Of a DNA stretch of 64,000 nucleotides, positions 23,171-34,550 are shown in pieces. Each line of letters begins with the position of its first letter. Position 1 is the stretch's first letter. The stretch lies in contig CP136067.1 in assembly GCA_032622095.1 (NCBI GenBank), positions 74,054,705 through 74,118,704 on the forward strand, in the 5' to 3' direction. This DNA is from Siphonodentalium dalli (taxonomy: Eukaryota; Mollusca; Scaphopoda; Gadilida; Siphonodentaliidae). The notes beneath the pieces are model-generated. The model did not search any database, was not told the DNA's origin, and worked only from the letters and a program-made list of their open reading frames with translations. Both the position numbers and the translations under genes were made by a program.

Positions 23171-23771
23171 ATTGTGAGAATTGTTCAAGACATGACAGGT
23201 TATAATTCCAAATTATGTCATATGTAACAGGGGACCAAGAGTCAAATGACCCGTTCCTGAAAATAAAGATGAACATAATGATGTTCGGCCTGCTTGCTGC
23301 TCTGTCCTTTCTTTGTGAATCGATTGACGGCTGACGAAGAACACATTTTGTCATTGTCAAAATCTGTACATATGATTTTATTTAAAATAAAATAAAATAC
23401 ACAAAAAAACATATAAAAACACCAAAAAAATCAATTAACTGTGTATTGTATGTATTTTATAATACTATTCACATTTATTTAAGTTATTAAAGTCTACCAA
23501 AACACTGTATATACAATGCTGTCAATGCCATGCCACAATCATGGTCTGTCATACAAATACCATTAACCAGGCGGTGTGAGAGAGAAATCATAACAACACT
23601 TTATAGAAATGCAAAAGCTCTCTTAATAAAATCTGTGGGCCCTGAAAAGGTTTGACAAAGTGCTGCATATATATCGACTGAAGTTGTGTTCTGTAATATT
23701 CCACTGCTTTAAGTAAGGAGTATCTAAAGCGGGTCCAGACAAAACTTGATCTCAGTTGCGATAAAGCTTGG

Positions 23772-24008
23772 ATGTTCGGAAATGATGTTCAACTGGAATT
23801 TAATTCAAGTGGTCATTACTGTGTTGATCTTCTGCCCAAGTCAGCTAGTAAACAAGAATGTGAAACTATTGAAGTCTTGGCAGTGTCTATAGATAATGAA
23901 GAAGAAATGATAAAACTTCATAAACAGTTTGGACATACATCCATAGATCGACTTTTATCGCTCTCAAGAAGGCTGGGATTACTAATAAGGATGTTCATCA
24001 GAGAATGA
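23772..24008 (+). pseudogene. Copia GAG-pre-integrase fragment
   Basis: 78 residues. HYCVDLLPK near residues 15-23 and LHKQFGHTSIDRLLSLSRR near 49-67 match the histidine part of the integrase zinc-binding region. The frame ends before any integrase catalytic residue; the TDNGGEF piece lies ~50 bp downstream in another frame. Confidence 0.65.
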
Positions 24009-24406
24009 AGGATGTTGTCAACATGTCAGTCTCCATGGACCTCTGACTTTCTGCCTCACAGACAATGGCGGTGAATTTGTTTCAAGGTACTATGTGATGT
24101 TACCACTGATTTGGAGAGAGTTTTGGCTTGGGCACTAAATGCAAAGAATTCCTTGGTGAATACCCATGGGTTTGGTCCATATCAGCTAAATCGATGGATG
24201 TAAAAAAAGTCTTCCTGCAGGAATCAAATGTTTCCAGAGATATTTATCTACTTCCAACGAGAGAAGTTCCCAATTGCAAAGACATTCTTTGGCATCTAAA
24301 AAATGTATTGATGGGCTTAGCGAGGCTTCACTGTTTTGGTACAACAAGATAAAAACTGTTGTATTGAGCACTGGAGCTTCTATTTCAGCAATTGATCCAG
24401 CAGTTT

Positions 24407-25550
24407 TTAGCTCACCTGAGACGAAGTCTCCGGTGGAGCTATAGTCATCACTCCTCGTCCGTCGTCCATCCATCCGTCCGTCGTACCGTCCGTCCATCCG
24501 TCAACAATTCTTTGAACATCTTCTCCTCTGGATCCGTAAGACCGAATTGGTTCATATTTGGTGTGGATGTTCCCTAGGTGACTCTCATTCAGATTTGTTC
24601 AAATGAGGTCACTGGGTCAAATAGTTGCACAACCAGGGCCATAACTCTTGCCCTCCATAGTAATTCTTTAAAATGACTTCTCATGTACCATCAGGTTGAA
24701 TGGGTTCATATTTGGTATGAAGGGTCCTTTGGTGACTGTAGTTCAGATTTGTTCAAATGGGGTCACCTGGTCAAATAGGGACCAAGCAAAGGACAGTTTT
24801 GCTCTTAATATGCTTCATTCATGCGGACCATCATGTTTATTTTACTGATACTTAGTATGAAGGGTTCTTTGGTGTCTGGGATTCAAATTTATTCAGATGG
24901 GGTCACCAGGTTAAATAGGGTGAGACCAGGGACATAACTATATGTCTCTATAGTAATACTTAAAATGTCTTTTCAAGAGAGGTTGGACTATTTAGCTTAT
25001 ATATAGTATGGAGGATCCTTTAGTGACTGAGATTCAGATTTGTTAACATGAGGTCAACCCATTAAGAAATGACGGAGCTATGGGGACTTAAGACTTTTGT
25101 GTCTAATAAAATCATTAAAATACAAAATTCATTAAAACATCTACCTTGGAACTACCTGACTGATTAATCTGACATACATATAGTGTTTTTGGGTCAATGG
25201 ATAATTGGGCTTTAAACATGTCTAAATGGTTTTATAAAAAGGCGCTTGTGAGATTGGAAATTTCCAACAATTTAGAAAGTTTGAGATGTCGGTTGTGAAA
25301 TTCCAACCTAAGACTTGGGAGTCTGCAGCCCGGTCGGGAGCTGGAGGAGGTGATCAGTAGTGTACAGTTGGTAATTTAAAGGTAGATATTCACTGATCTA
25401 CATACATGAAGCCTCTCTAGCCACATATCCTGTTTAGATCTAATTCTTTTAAAGTGATTATGAAAAGTTCTGACTGTTGTGGTCTCCAGAGTCCCAGTCT
25501 TATCATTCTTTGCAGTCTGGTGAGCGACCCCACAGTCTTTGACTTTCTTG
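24407..25550 (+). mobile_element. HINE-like element, family C
   Basis: The 5' end TTAGCTCACCTGAGACGAAG forms a hairpin with GTCTCCGGTGGAGCT, followed by repeated CCGTCCGTCCATCC and CGTCAACAATTC, then family C units of ~140-160 bp (GATTCAGATTTGTTCAAATG near 24588, 24740, 24890 and 25035). The 3' end reads GACTTTCTTGT before the copia RT resumes. It is inserted inside the copia RT with no visible target duplication. It is non-coding. Confidence 0.7.
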
Positions 25551-25554
25551 TTTA

Positions 25555-25929
25555 TTGGGTCAGCAAGTACTTGGTGTGTTAGCTTGTCACGTGGTTGATT
25601 TTGTTTGGGCAGGTTATTTTGGATTTGAGGATAAGGTTGTAGAAGTGATTAGAAAAGGCTTGCAAATCAGCAGAGAGGAATCTGATTCATTCAAATATGT
25701 TGGTTTGCACATTGGTCATGAAGATAGTAATATTTCTCTTGTTCAGATAGAATATTCTAATAGTTTACAACCAATAAGAATTGGAAAGGAAAGATCTATG
25801 CAAAAGAAATCATTGTTGGACAGTAATGAAGTACAGTCTCTATTAAGATCCAAGGCAAGGCAGCTTTTTTTATGGCTTTCTGGACAATCTCGACCTGATA
25901 TATTGTTGTCTGGTCTCATCTATTTGTAA
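25555..25929 (+). pseudogene. Copia RT C-terminal part
   Basis: About 124 residues from the RT palm (LGVLACHVVDFVWAGYFGFEDK) through SFKYVGLHI to RPDILLSG. The second aspartate pair is damaged (HVVD). The upstream half lies at 24186-24406, beyond the inserted repeat element. Confidence 0.7.
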
Positions 25930-26191
25930 TGCCAAAGTTGAGACTTTGCTTGAATTTAGTAAGATTTTAAAGAAAGTTAAAGCAGAGTTGGTCAAGGTCA
26001 AGTTTTGTAATCTTGGTCTGCAAAGATGGTTCTGTTTGGTGATGCATCGCTTGACGCTTGGCAATTTATCGGATGGTAAAAGTCTAATTTTGCTGAAAGA
26101 TGAAAATGGCAAAGCTTCACTCCTATCACGGCAGTCAAAAAGACGTTGATGAGTTGATCGCAGTACACTTACTTCTGAGACTCTAGTAGCC

Positions 26192-26437
26192 ATGTCTGAA
26201 GCTGTCAATACAGCTATTTATCTGGCTCAATTATACACAGAATTGGGACATGGTAAATGGTGCCCTAATGTTTTGAAAATTGAATGCATCACAGACAATC
26301 ATTCCTTGTATGATAACATCCACGCGAACAACATGACATTTGAGAAACGGCTAAGAATAGACATAGTGAGTTTACGAGAGCTTCTACAAACTAAACAGAT
26401 TTCTGACATCAAATGGAGTTCATCAATAGATCAATAG
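26192..26437 (+). pseudogene. Copia RNase H fragment
   Basis: 81 residues with MSEAVNTAIYLAQLYTELGH, the ECITDNHSLYDNIHA catalytic-aspartate region and RLRIDIVSLRELLQ. It follows the RT in the copia arrangement. A stop precedes the last conserved part, which reads on after ~26437 as a recognisable but interrupted sequence. Confidence 0.7.
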
Positions 26438-26510
26438 CGGACTGCTTAAGAAGGGTGCATCCCCTTTGCGTTTGTTAAAGCTCATGGATGATGGAAAGTT
26501 TGAGTAAATG

Positions 26511-27635
26511 CCAGTGGACATAATATGTACCTAATGTAAATATTCTCAATTGTGTGTGTTGGACGGGATATTCAATTATGAAGATATTGTGCATGTTAGA
26601 CTGTACATATATTGTTTTCGTATAAAAGGACAGTGAAAAAAGAGTGTTTATATAATAGTACCTTCAAATGGCAAAAAGACAACGGAATTGTGACTGAAAT
26701 GGCCATCTTTTGGAAATCTCCATCCTTTAATGTGGTGCTAGGTTGGAAATTTTTGACTGGATGGAAATTTTAACTTCAACATGGGGAAGGGGGTGGGGCA
26801 TTTGGGAGGGGTGGGTTGTACAAATGATCGATGCTTCCAAAGGTTGGAAAATACCTTTGAGTATTTCACATTGGTTTAGTATTTGAGAAGTCTCATCAGC
26901 AGTCATGTCAGCATACAGTCTATCACAATCACAGAGTAACGTTCAAGCGGGATATTCCTGGTGTGAGTTTTGACAGAGGACCGAGGTACATATTTGCGAC
27001 AACAATAGACTGGCACACATCTTTGTTGACCGAGATTTATCTGTACATACTTAAAGTAAGCCCTGTGTGCAAACAAACTGATTGTCTTTAATACATCGAC
27101 TGTGTATCTCAAGTTAACCAGTTTGGAGCTTTTTCTGGATGTCTTTCGCCTCAAAATGTGGTCAAATCCCAACACCAATTGCAAAACTTTAAATCCTCTG
27201 AAAATCAGGTACATATAATTCCATAATTTATATGTGGATGAGAAGAATTCTCCAAGAATAATGGAGAGAAGAAATATGAGCATATTACTGTGTAATTGAT
27301 CGTTCTGTTCCAGATACTGAGTGAATTGAAATCAGTGAATTGTGACAGGTGATCGTGCCAATTACCATGCATGCAGGAGTCACGATGCTGACAATTCTTT
27401 TAAAAAATTGCAATTCATGGGCTCTCAGCTGATGTTATATTTAACCTATTCAATCTATTTAAAAACAAAACAGAAAATTCTGAGTTTGCTATATAAAGTA
27501 TGTTAAAGCCACATACATGGCGATTCCACAAACGCTACATGCCTCAGAGAAATGTATTGAAGTATTCTTTATTAATTGTTTATGACACGCATGATACTTT
27601 AAATTTTTGGGATCCACAATTTTTTCCAACAATTT
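26511..27635. other. No gene recognised
   Basis: The stretch probably includes the 3' flank or a decayed LTR of the copia element. A minus-strand frame at 26903-27283 (126 residues) shows no domain and unremarkable composition, and is not called. Confidence 0.35.
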
Positions 27636-28693
27636 TTAGCTCAACTTTACTTTGTAATGTTTGAGCTATTGCCATGGGTTGGTATCTGTGTGTGTGTGTG
27701 TGTGTGTCCATCAACAATTCCCATTAGCAAGTGCAACAGGTCATACCTTTGGTCGGATCATTATGAAATTTGTCATGGCTGTTGACATTGACATGTAAAT
27801 GGAAACGAGTCATTTTGGGTTCATTCGGTGAACAAACATGGCTGCCAGGAAAATCCATTAGCACTGCATTTATTGGAGAATTATTTTTTTTAGGATTACC
27901 TCTGATGAGAGCTATTAAATTTTCCTTGAAAAACATGGCCGCCTGCAGCCATCTTGGATTTTACTCTTTGAGTGACTAAATCCTTTGGCACACCCTACAG
28001 ACCACATCCCTCACCCGATCATCACCAATCTTCATATGGATCTTCGGGGTGATCTCTAGATGAGAGCCTCCTATTTTACCAAAATATTTTGAAAAACATG
28101 GCTGCCAGTGGCCATCTTGGTATTTTCTCTTAGTATGACTAAATCCTTCGGCACACCCTACAGACCACATTTCTCATTCGTCATTTCAAATTTGAATCCT
28201 TATATGCACACCCTGCAGCCTGCATTTATTGGAGAATTTATTTGAAAATTTAGAGGCATGTTTGGAATCACCTCTAGATGGGAGCTATCAAATTTGAACA
28301 ATTTTCAATGAAAAACATGGCCGTCGGCAGCCATCTTGCATTTTACTCTTTGCATGACTAAATCCTTTGCACACCCTACAGACCACATCCCTCATCTAAT
28401 CACCAAACTTCATATGGATCTTTGGGGTGACCTCTAGATGGGAGCCTCCTATTTTGACTGAATTGTTTTGAAAATCATGGCTGCCAGCAGCCATCTTGGA
28501 ATATACTCATTGTATGACTAAATCATTTGGCACACTCTGCAGACCACATCCCTCATCTGATCATCACCAAACTTCATTTGGATCTTTGGGGTCACATCTA
28601 GTTTACTTTCCTTCTTCTTTATCGTTCTATTCACTGCTCAGCAAAAAATTAACTCCTTCCCAAGTTGATCTACAGTGTCATTGACAATTTCAT
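27636..28693 (+). mobile_element. HINE-like element A3
   Basis: The 5' end TTAGCTCAACTTTACTTTG with a GTGTGT leader matches A1 and A2. The units are a diverged version (CACCCTACAGACCACATCCC, CTTCATATGGATCTT, GCCATCTTGG). The 3' end near 28650-28693 has CCCAAGTTGATCTACAGTGT then CATTGACAATTTCAT, so the terminal palindrome has decayed. It is non-coding. Confidence 0.7.
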
Positions 28694-29481
28694 TAAATTT
28701 TGCATCTCACGATTGTGATCACCTGTAGATGGGAGCTATAAAATTTGAAAGATTTTCGATGAAAAACATGGCTGCTGGCAGGCATTTTGGATTTTACTCT
28801 TTGCATGACAAAATCCTTTGGCACACCCACCCTACATGCCACATCCCTCATCCCATCATCACCAAACTTCATATGGATCTTAGGGCTGACCTCTAGATGG
28901 GAGCCGCCTATTTTAACCAAAATTTGTTGAAAAACGTGGCCGCCAATGGCTATTTTACTCTTTTAGGACTAAATCCTTCGGCACAACCTACAGGCCACAT
29001 CTCTCATCTGATCGTCACAAACCTTCATATGAATCTTCGGAGTGACCTCTAGATGAGAGCCTCATAGATGGGAACTATCAAATTTGAAATTTTTTTTATG
29101 CAAAACATGGCCACCGGCAGCCATCTTGGATTTAATCTTTGCATGACTAAATCCTTGGGCACAACCTACTGTCCACATCGCTCATCTGATGATCACCTAA
29201 CTTCATATGGATCTTCGGGGTGACCTCTAGGTGGGAGCCTCCTATTTTGACAGAAATTCGTTGAAAAATATGGCCATCAGCATGCAGCCATCTTGGAATT
29301 TACTCATTGTATGACTAAATCCTTTTGGCGCACCCTACAGACCACATCCCTCATCTGATTATCACCAAACATCATATGGATCTCCGGGTGACCTACAGTT
29401 TATTTTCCTTCTTCTTCATCATTCTATTCATTGCTCAGCAAAAAATTAACTCCTTCCCAAGTTGAGCTACAGTATTTTCAT
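28694..29481 (+). repeat. 5'-truncated further copy of family A
   Basis: About four or five units of the same diverged type continue after 28693, and a second 3' end CCCAAGTTGAGCTACAGT appears at ~29457-29474 without the TGACACT half of the palindrome. It reads as a second element lacking its 5' end, or a tandem duplication of A3. Confidence 0.65.
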
Positions 29482-30100
29482 CAAAAAGTGATCTGTAAAA
29501 GCTTACAAAGTCACTACTATTTAAGACAAAGATGGTCAGCAAGAGTCTCATAATGAGGGGATGTTTTCTTCTCTGGCTATGTCATGGATTTGCATCTCTT
29601 ACAGAACATTACTTTTTGCCCAATCACATTCATGCCTGGGGAATATTCGCAAGTTAAAATAGCGATATTCGATAGATATTCGCTGCTGATTGTCGACTGG
29701 AATACAAATCAAATAGAATACTGAGGTCGAATAGAATGTTTAATATTTTGAATACCTAATAATCTCAGGTCCATACAGTACATGTGTTATAGCATTTATA
29801 CATACCCCATTATCTATTTAATCACTAGTTAGCTTGTATGAAAGTTATGCTGTTTAAATTACCCTGTTTAATACATGTATATATGCCAATAGTCAGATGG
29901 CTTCTTTCTTCTTTCATGCAAGGATGCATGAATACAAAATTTGAGAGATTACAGGAAGGGTGCCAGGCACATACTGAGTGAACCATCTGCCGACACACAC
30001 TCTATTGTATCATTGTTATATATTGTGTAGTTTATGACAGGGAATATTTTACCTCAGATCAAAGCTGAAAAATTAAATACGAGCTTTTCCAAACTAATTT
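29482..30100. other. No gene recognised
   Basis: A short stretch with repeated GATATTCGATAGATATTCGC (~29660) is the only structure seen. No domain is visible in translation. Confidence 0.4.
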
Positions 30101-30325
30101 GGAAATCCTAGGATATCCAAGGATTCCCAAGCTTTGAAACAAGGTTTTTTGACAAAAACTATCAGTTTATTAAATGTTGGAAATCCTTGGTTTCAGCATT
30201 TTTAAACCTTGATACAAGCAGAAAACCTTGGATAAAAATTTGTCCAAGGTATTCCAAGGTTGCCTGCCACCTTACCTGAAACCTTGTGGAAAACCTTGGA
30301 TCAGAGTTCTACCAAGGTTTTTCTG
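30100..30325. repeat. CCAAGG-rich degenerate repeat block 1
   Basis: ACCTTGGA/TCCAAGGT-type words recur about ten times, along with CCTAGGATATCCAAGG at the start. A similar block lies at 43555-43805, where the corresponding CCTAGGATATCC sits at the far end in inverted position. The words are short and palindromic, so chance similarity inflates the match. Confidence 0.5.
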
Positions 30326-31380
30326 ACATTGACATCTATCAAAAAAATTCATATTTTGCCCCAGAAATTCCATATGCAACAACCGGATCATTGAACTAGA
30401 ATGAATAAGCTACATAACTAACATAGTCACAATTATTCCATCTTTAGTGCGACACCTCATGTTTTCTCAGCCAACACATAGTACATATCATATCGATGAA
30501 AATTTTATATTTATGGTCTGATATATATTATTGAATAAACTGATTCTGACAATCTTCAGGTAAGTTATTGATTATATGGCCCTAATATTTTCTATTTGGC
30601 TCACAGAGTATGGTTGTGGTGATATTTTTATTGTCTCCCGACATTCCGTCTGGAGGACTATAGTATTAAATGACCCTCATCCATCCATCCGTGTGCGCGT
30701 CCATCTATCCAGCACTTTGTCCGAGCCTGTTTTCATCTACATATATGGCAGATAATGTGGACGAAAAATTAGACATACCCATCTTTTCTCCCTGCTGCAT
30801 CGCTACACATAAAAATACAGAAATATCTCACCTCTACATTCACTACATTAAACTTATGAGGTATATTTATATTAATTCAAAACCCCCCACAGCACTGCTG
30901 CAGCCACTACAGTGCTACAATGAAAAAAAAATGGGACTCGATATGGGTGAAATTCTACCTGTTAAAAATCTGTCAAAAAGTGAATTCAAAACCTCCCAAA
31001 GCACTGCTGCAACCGCTACATTGAAAAAAAAGGGACGCGATATGGGTGAAACATGCTTCGTTTTTTCTGCCTGTTAAAAATCTTAGTCAAAAAGTGGATT
31101 CAAAAGCCCCCAAAGCACTGCTGCAACCGCTACAGCGCTACATTGAAAAGAAATGGGATGCGATATTGGTGAAACATGTTTCGTTTCTACCTGTTAAAAA
31201 TCTTAGTCCAAAAGTGGATTCAAAAACCCCCAAAGCACTGCTGCAACCGCTACAGCGCTACATTGAAAAGAAATGGGATGCGATATTGGTGAAACATGCT
31301 TCATTTCTACCTGTTAAAAATCTTAGTCAAAAAGTGGATTCAAAGCACTGCTGCAGCCGCTACAGCGCTGCATTGAAAAA

Positions 31381-33405
31381 CAAGAGGTGGCATCAGAGAT
31401 GCTGTGTCTCGTTTTCGGTGGCTTACCGCCGGTGGCTACCGCCAATTGGTGTGCATCAGTGTCGGAAATATTCTTGGCAAGTATGGAGGACGTTTGTTGA
31501 AGTTATCGTGCTAACGAGCTAAAATTCAAATTTTAGTTGAATCGGATGACGTTTGTTGAAGTTATCGCGCTAACGAGCTCAAAATTCGTACAAAATGACT
31601 ACTTAAGGACCATAACTCTATCAAATTTTATCGGACCGGGCCGGTTTTCTAACTCGTCCGAGGTATTCTTGGGAGACACCTATATATAAAAATTTCAATC
31701 AAATAGGATGATGTTTGTTAAATTATCGCGCTAACGAGCTGAAAATTTGTGAAAAAATGACTAATTAAGGGCCATAACTCTATCAAATTTTATCGGACCT
31801 GGCCGGTTTTTGAACTCGACCGAGATATTCTTGGGAGACACATATAAACCAAATTTCAATCAAATCGGATAACGTTTGTTGAAGTTATCGCGCTAACGAG
31901 CTGAAAATTCGTGAAAAATGACTAATTAAGGGCCATAACTCTATCAAATTTTATCGGACCAGGCCGGTTTTTGAACTCGTCCGAGATATTCTTGGGAGAC
32001 ACCTATATACCAAATTTCAATCAAATCGGATAACGTTTGTTGAAGTTATCGCGCTAACGAGCTGAAAATTCGTGAAAAATGACTAATTAAGGGCCATAAC
32101 TCTATCAAATTTTATCGGACCAGGCCGGTTTTCGAACTCATCCGAGATATTCTTGGGAGACACCTATATACCAAATTTCAATCAAATCGGATAACGTTTG
32201 TTGAAGTTATCGCGCTAACGAGCTGAAAATTCGTGAAAAATGACTAATTAAGGGCCATAACTCTATCAAATTTTATCGGACGAGGCCGGTTTTCGAACTC
32301 ATCTGAGATATTCTTGGGAGACACCTATATACCAAATTTCAATCAAATCGGATAACGTTTGTTGAAGTTATCGCGCTAACGAGCTGAAAATTCGTGAAAA
32401 ATGACTAATTAAGGGCCATAACTCTATCAAATTTTATCGGACCAGGCCGGTTTTTGAACTCGTCCGAGATATTCTTGGGAGACACCTATATACCAAATTT
32501 CAATCAAATCGGATAACGTTTGTTGAAGTTATCGCGCTAACGAGCTGAAAATTCGTGAAAAATGACTAATTAAGGGCCATAACTCTATCAAATTTTATCG
32601 GACCAGGCCGGTTTTCGAACTCATCCGAGATATTCTTGGGAGACACCTATATACCAAATTTCAATCAAATCGGATAACGTTTGTTGAAGTTATCGCGCTA
32701 ACGAGCTGAAAATTCGTGAAAAATGACTAATTAAGGGCCATAACTCTATCAAATTTTATCGGACGAGGCCGGTTTTCGAACTCATCCGAGATATTCTTGG
32801 GAGACACCTATATACCAAATTTCAATCAAATCGGATAACGTTTGTTGAAGTTATCGCGCTAACGAGCTGAAATTTTTTGAAAAATGACTAATTAAGGGCC
32901 ATAACTCTATCAAATTTTATCGGACGAGGCCGGTTTTCGAACTCATCTGAGATATTCTTGGGAGACACCTATATACCAAATTTCAATCAAATCGGATAGC
33001 GTTTGTTGAAGTTATCGCGCTAACGAGCTGAAAATTTGTGAAAAATGACTAATTAAGGGCCATAACTCTATCAAATTTTATCCGACCAGGCCGGTTTTCG
33101 AACTCATCCGAGATATTCTTGGGAGACACCTATATACCAAATTTCAATCAAATCGGATAACGTTTGTTGAAGTTATCGCGCTAACGAGCTGAAAATTCAA
33201 AGGGCCATAACTCTGTAATAAATGTGCGGACGAACCCGATTTTTTGTCTGCAGCTTACGTTCATGGATATGTACTCACACACCATCAATAAACGGTTGAG
33301 TTATAAGCAAAACACGCCGCCCGCCCGTCCGCCGCCCGTCCGCGCCCGCCCGCCCACCGTCCCTCATCAAACTATAAGTCGAGTTTTGAAAAAAAACTCG
33401 ACTAA
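31381..33405 (-). mobile_element. HINE-like element G, minus strand, nested in the 120-bp array
   Basis: Read on the minus strand, the 5' end carries a hairpin (GTCGAGTTTT facing AAAACTCGAC, 33378-33402), then a C/G-rich leader made of GGGCGGGCGG-type words, then ~161-bp units. The 3' end has the palindrome AGCATCTCTGATGC and closes with CCACCTCTTG at 31381. The flanking unit resumes cleanly (…CATTGAAAAA then AAATGGG) without a target duplication. It is non-coding. Confidence 0.72.
31540..33215 (-). repeat. Ten near-identical 161-bp units with a higher-order pattern
   Basis: CATAACTC-type anchors fall at 31611, 31773, 31934, 32095, 32256, 32417, 32578, 32739, 32900 and 33061, a constant 161 bp in the middle. 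Variant sites (TTTTTGAACTCGTCCG, TTTTCGAACTCATCCG with CCAGG, and CGAGGCC) recur every third unit between 31934 and 32900, giving a 483-bp higher-order period. The last unit is shortened by ~16 bp. The low divergence implies recent homogenisation. Confidence 0.9.
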
Positions 33406-34550
33406 AAATGGGTTGTGATATTTGTTAAACATGCTTCATTTCTCCCTGTTAAAAATTTAAGTCGAAAGTGGATTCAAAACCCCCCAAAGCACTGCTGCAA
33501 CTGCTACATCACTACATTGAACAAATTTGGGATGCGATATGGGAGAAACATGCTTCATTTCTACCTGTTAAAAATCGAAGTCAAAAAGTGGATTCAAAAA
33601 CTCCCACCAAAGCACTCCTGCAACCGATATAGTGCTACATTGAACAAATTTGGGATGCGATATGGGTGAAACATGCTTCATTGCTATCTGTTAAAAATCT
33701 ATTGAAGTAAAAAAGTGGATTCAAAACCCCCAAAGCACGGCTGCAGCCACTACAGTGCTACATTGAACAAAATGGGATGCGATATTGGAGAAACATGCTT
33801 CATTTCTACCTGTTAAAAATCTAAGTCAAAAAGTGGATTCAAAAACTCCCCCCAAAGCACTGCTGCAACCGCTATAGTGCTACATTGAAAAAAGATGGGA
33901 TGCGATATGGGAATTAAAAACATGCTTCGTTTCTACCTGTTAAAAATCTTAGTCAAAAAGTGGATTCAAAACCCCCCAAAGCACTGCTGCAGCTGCTACA
34001 GTGCTACATTGAAAAATATGGGACGTGATAAGGGTGAAACATGCTTCATTTCTACCTGTTAAAAATGTAAGTCAAAACGTGGATTAAAAACTCCCCAAAG
34101 CACTGCTGCAACTGCAGCGCTACATGGAAAAAATTTGGGATGCAATATGGGTATAAAAACATGCTTCGTTTCTACCTGTTAAAAATCTATTGAAGTAAAA
34201 AAGTGCTGCATTGAAAAACAATGGGACACAATATTTGTAAAACGTACATGCTTCATTTCTACCTAAATCTAAGTCAAAAAGTGGATTCAAAACCCCCCAA
34301 AGCGCTGCTGCAGTGAAAAAAATGGGTCGCGATATTTGTAAAACATGCTTCATTTCTATAGTTAAAAATCTAAGTAAAAAAGTGGATTTAAAACCCCCAA
34401 ACCACTGCTGCAACAGCTACAGTGCTACATTGAAAACAAATGGGAAGCGATATTTGTGAAACATGTGCTTCATTTATATCTGTTACAAAGCTAAGTAGAA
34501 AGAAGTGAATTCAAACTCCCCCAAAGCACCTACCCACCCCACCTCAGTCT

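Larger units (their letters stand above)
23690..26510 (+). mobile_element. Ty1/copia-type LTR retrotransposon remnant, split by a HINE-like element
   Basis: Pieces in the copia order are visible: GAG-pre-integrase with LHKQFGH at ~23916; an integrase fragment with TDNGGEF at ~24058 and most of the core deleted; the start of the RT (MDVKKVFLQESNVSRDIYLLP, near 24190-24250); a 1.14-kb insertion at 24407-25550; the rest of the RT (VLACHVVDFVWAG, near 25570-25610); and an RNase H region (ETLVAMSEAVNTAIYLAQLY and ECITDNHSLYDNI, 26170-26320). Order pre-integrase, integrase, RT, RNase H identifies copia rather than gypsy. The active-site HVDD reads HVVD. No LTR pair was found. Confidence 0.75.
30629..34550 (+). 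mobile_element. HINE-like element H with a ~120-bp array
   Basis: The 5' part has a hairpin-like CTCCCGACATTCCGTCTGGAG followed by CATCCATCCATCCGTG, the leader style of the other families. The array units carry CAAAGCACTGCTGCAACCGC, ACATTGAAAA and CTACCTGTTAAAAATCT, period 120 (for example 31111 to 31231). The units run 30880-31380 and 33409-34520, interrupted by a different element at 31381-33405. The 3' end is not clearly defined. The frame at 31046-31522 is a repeat translation. Confidence 0.65.

Noticed and set aside
31046..31522. 158-residue frame with repeated SFLPVKNLSQKVDSK
   Set aside because: A repeat translation of the 120-bp array, possible only because 120 is divisible by three.
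31540..33215. CRISPR-like array
   Set aside because: The units are uniform head-to-tail 161-bp repeats without unique spacers, in an animal genome.
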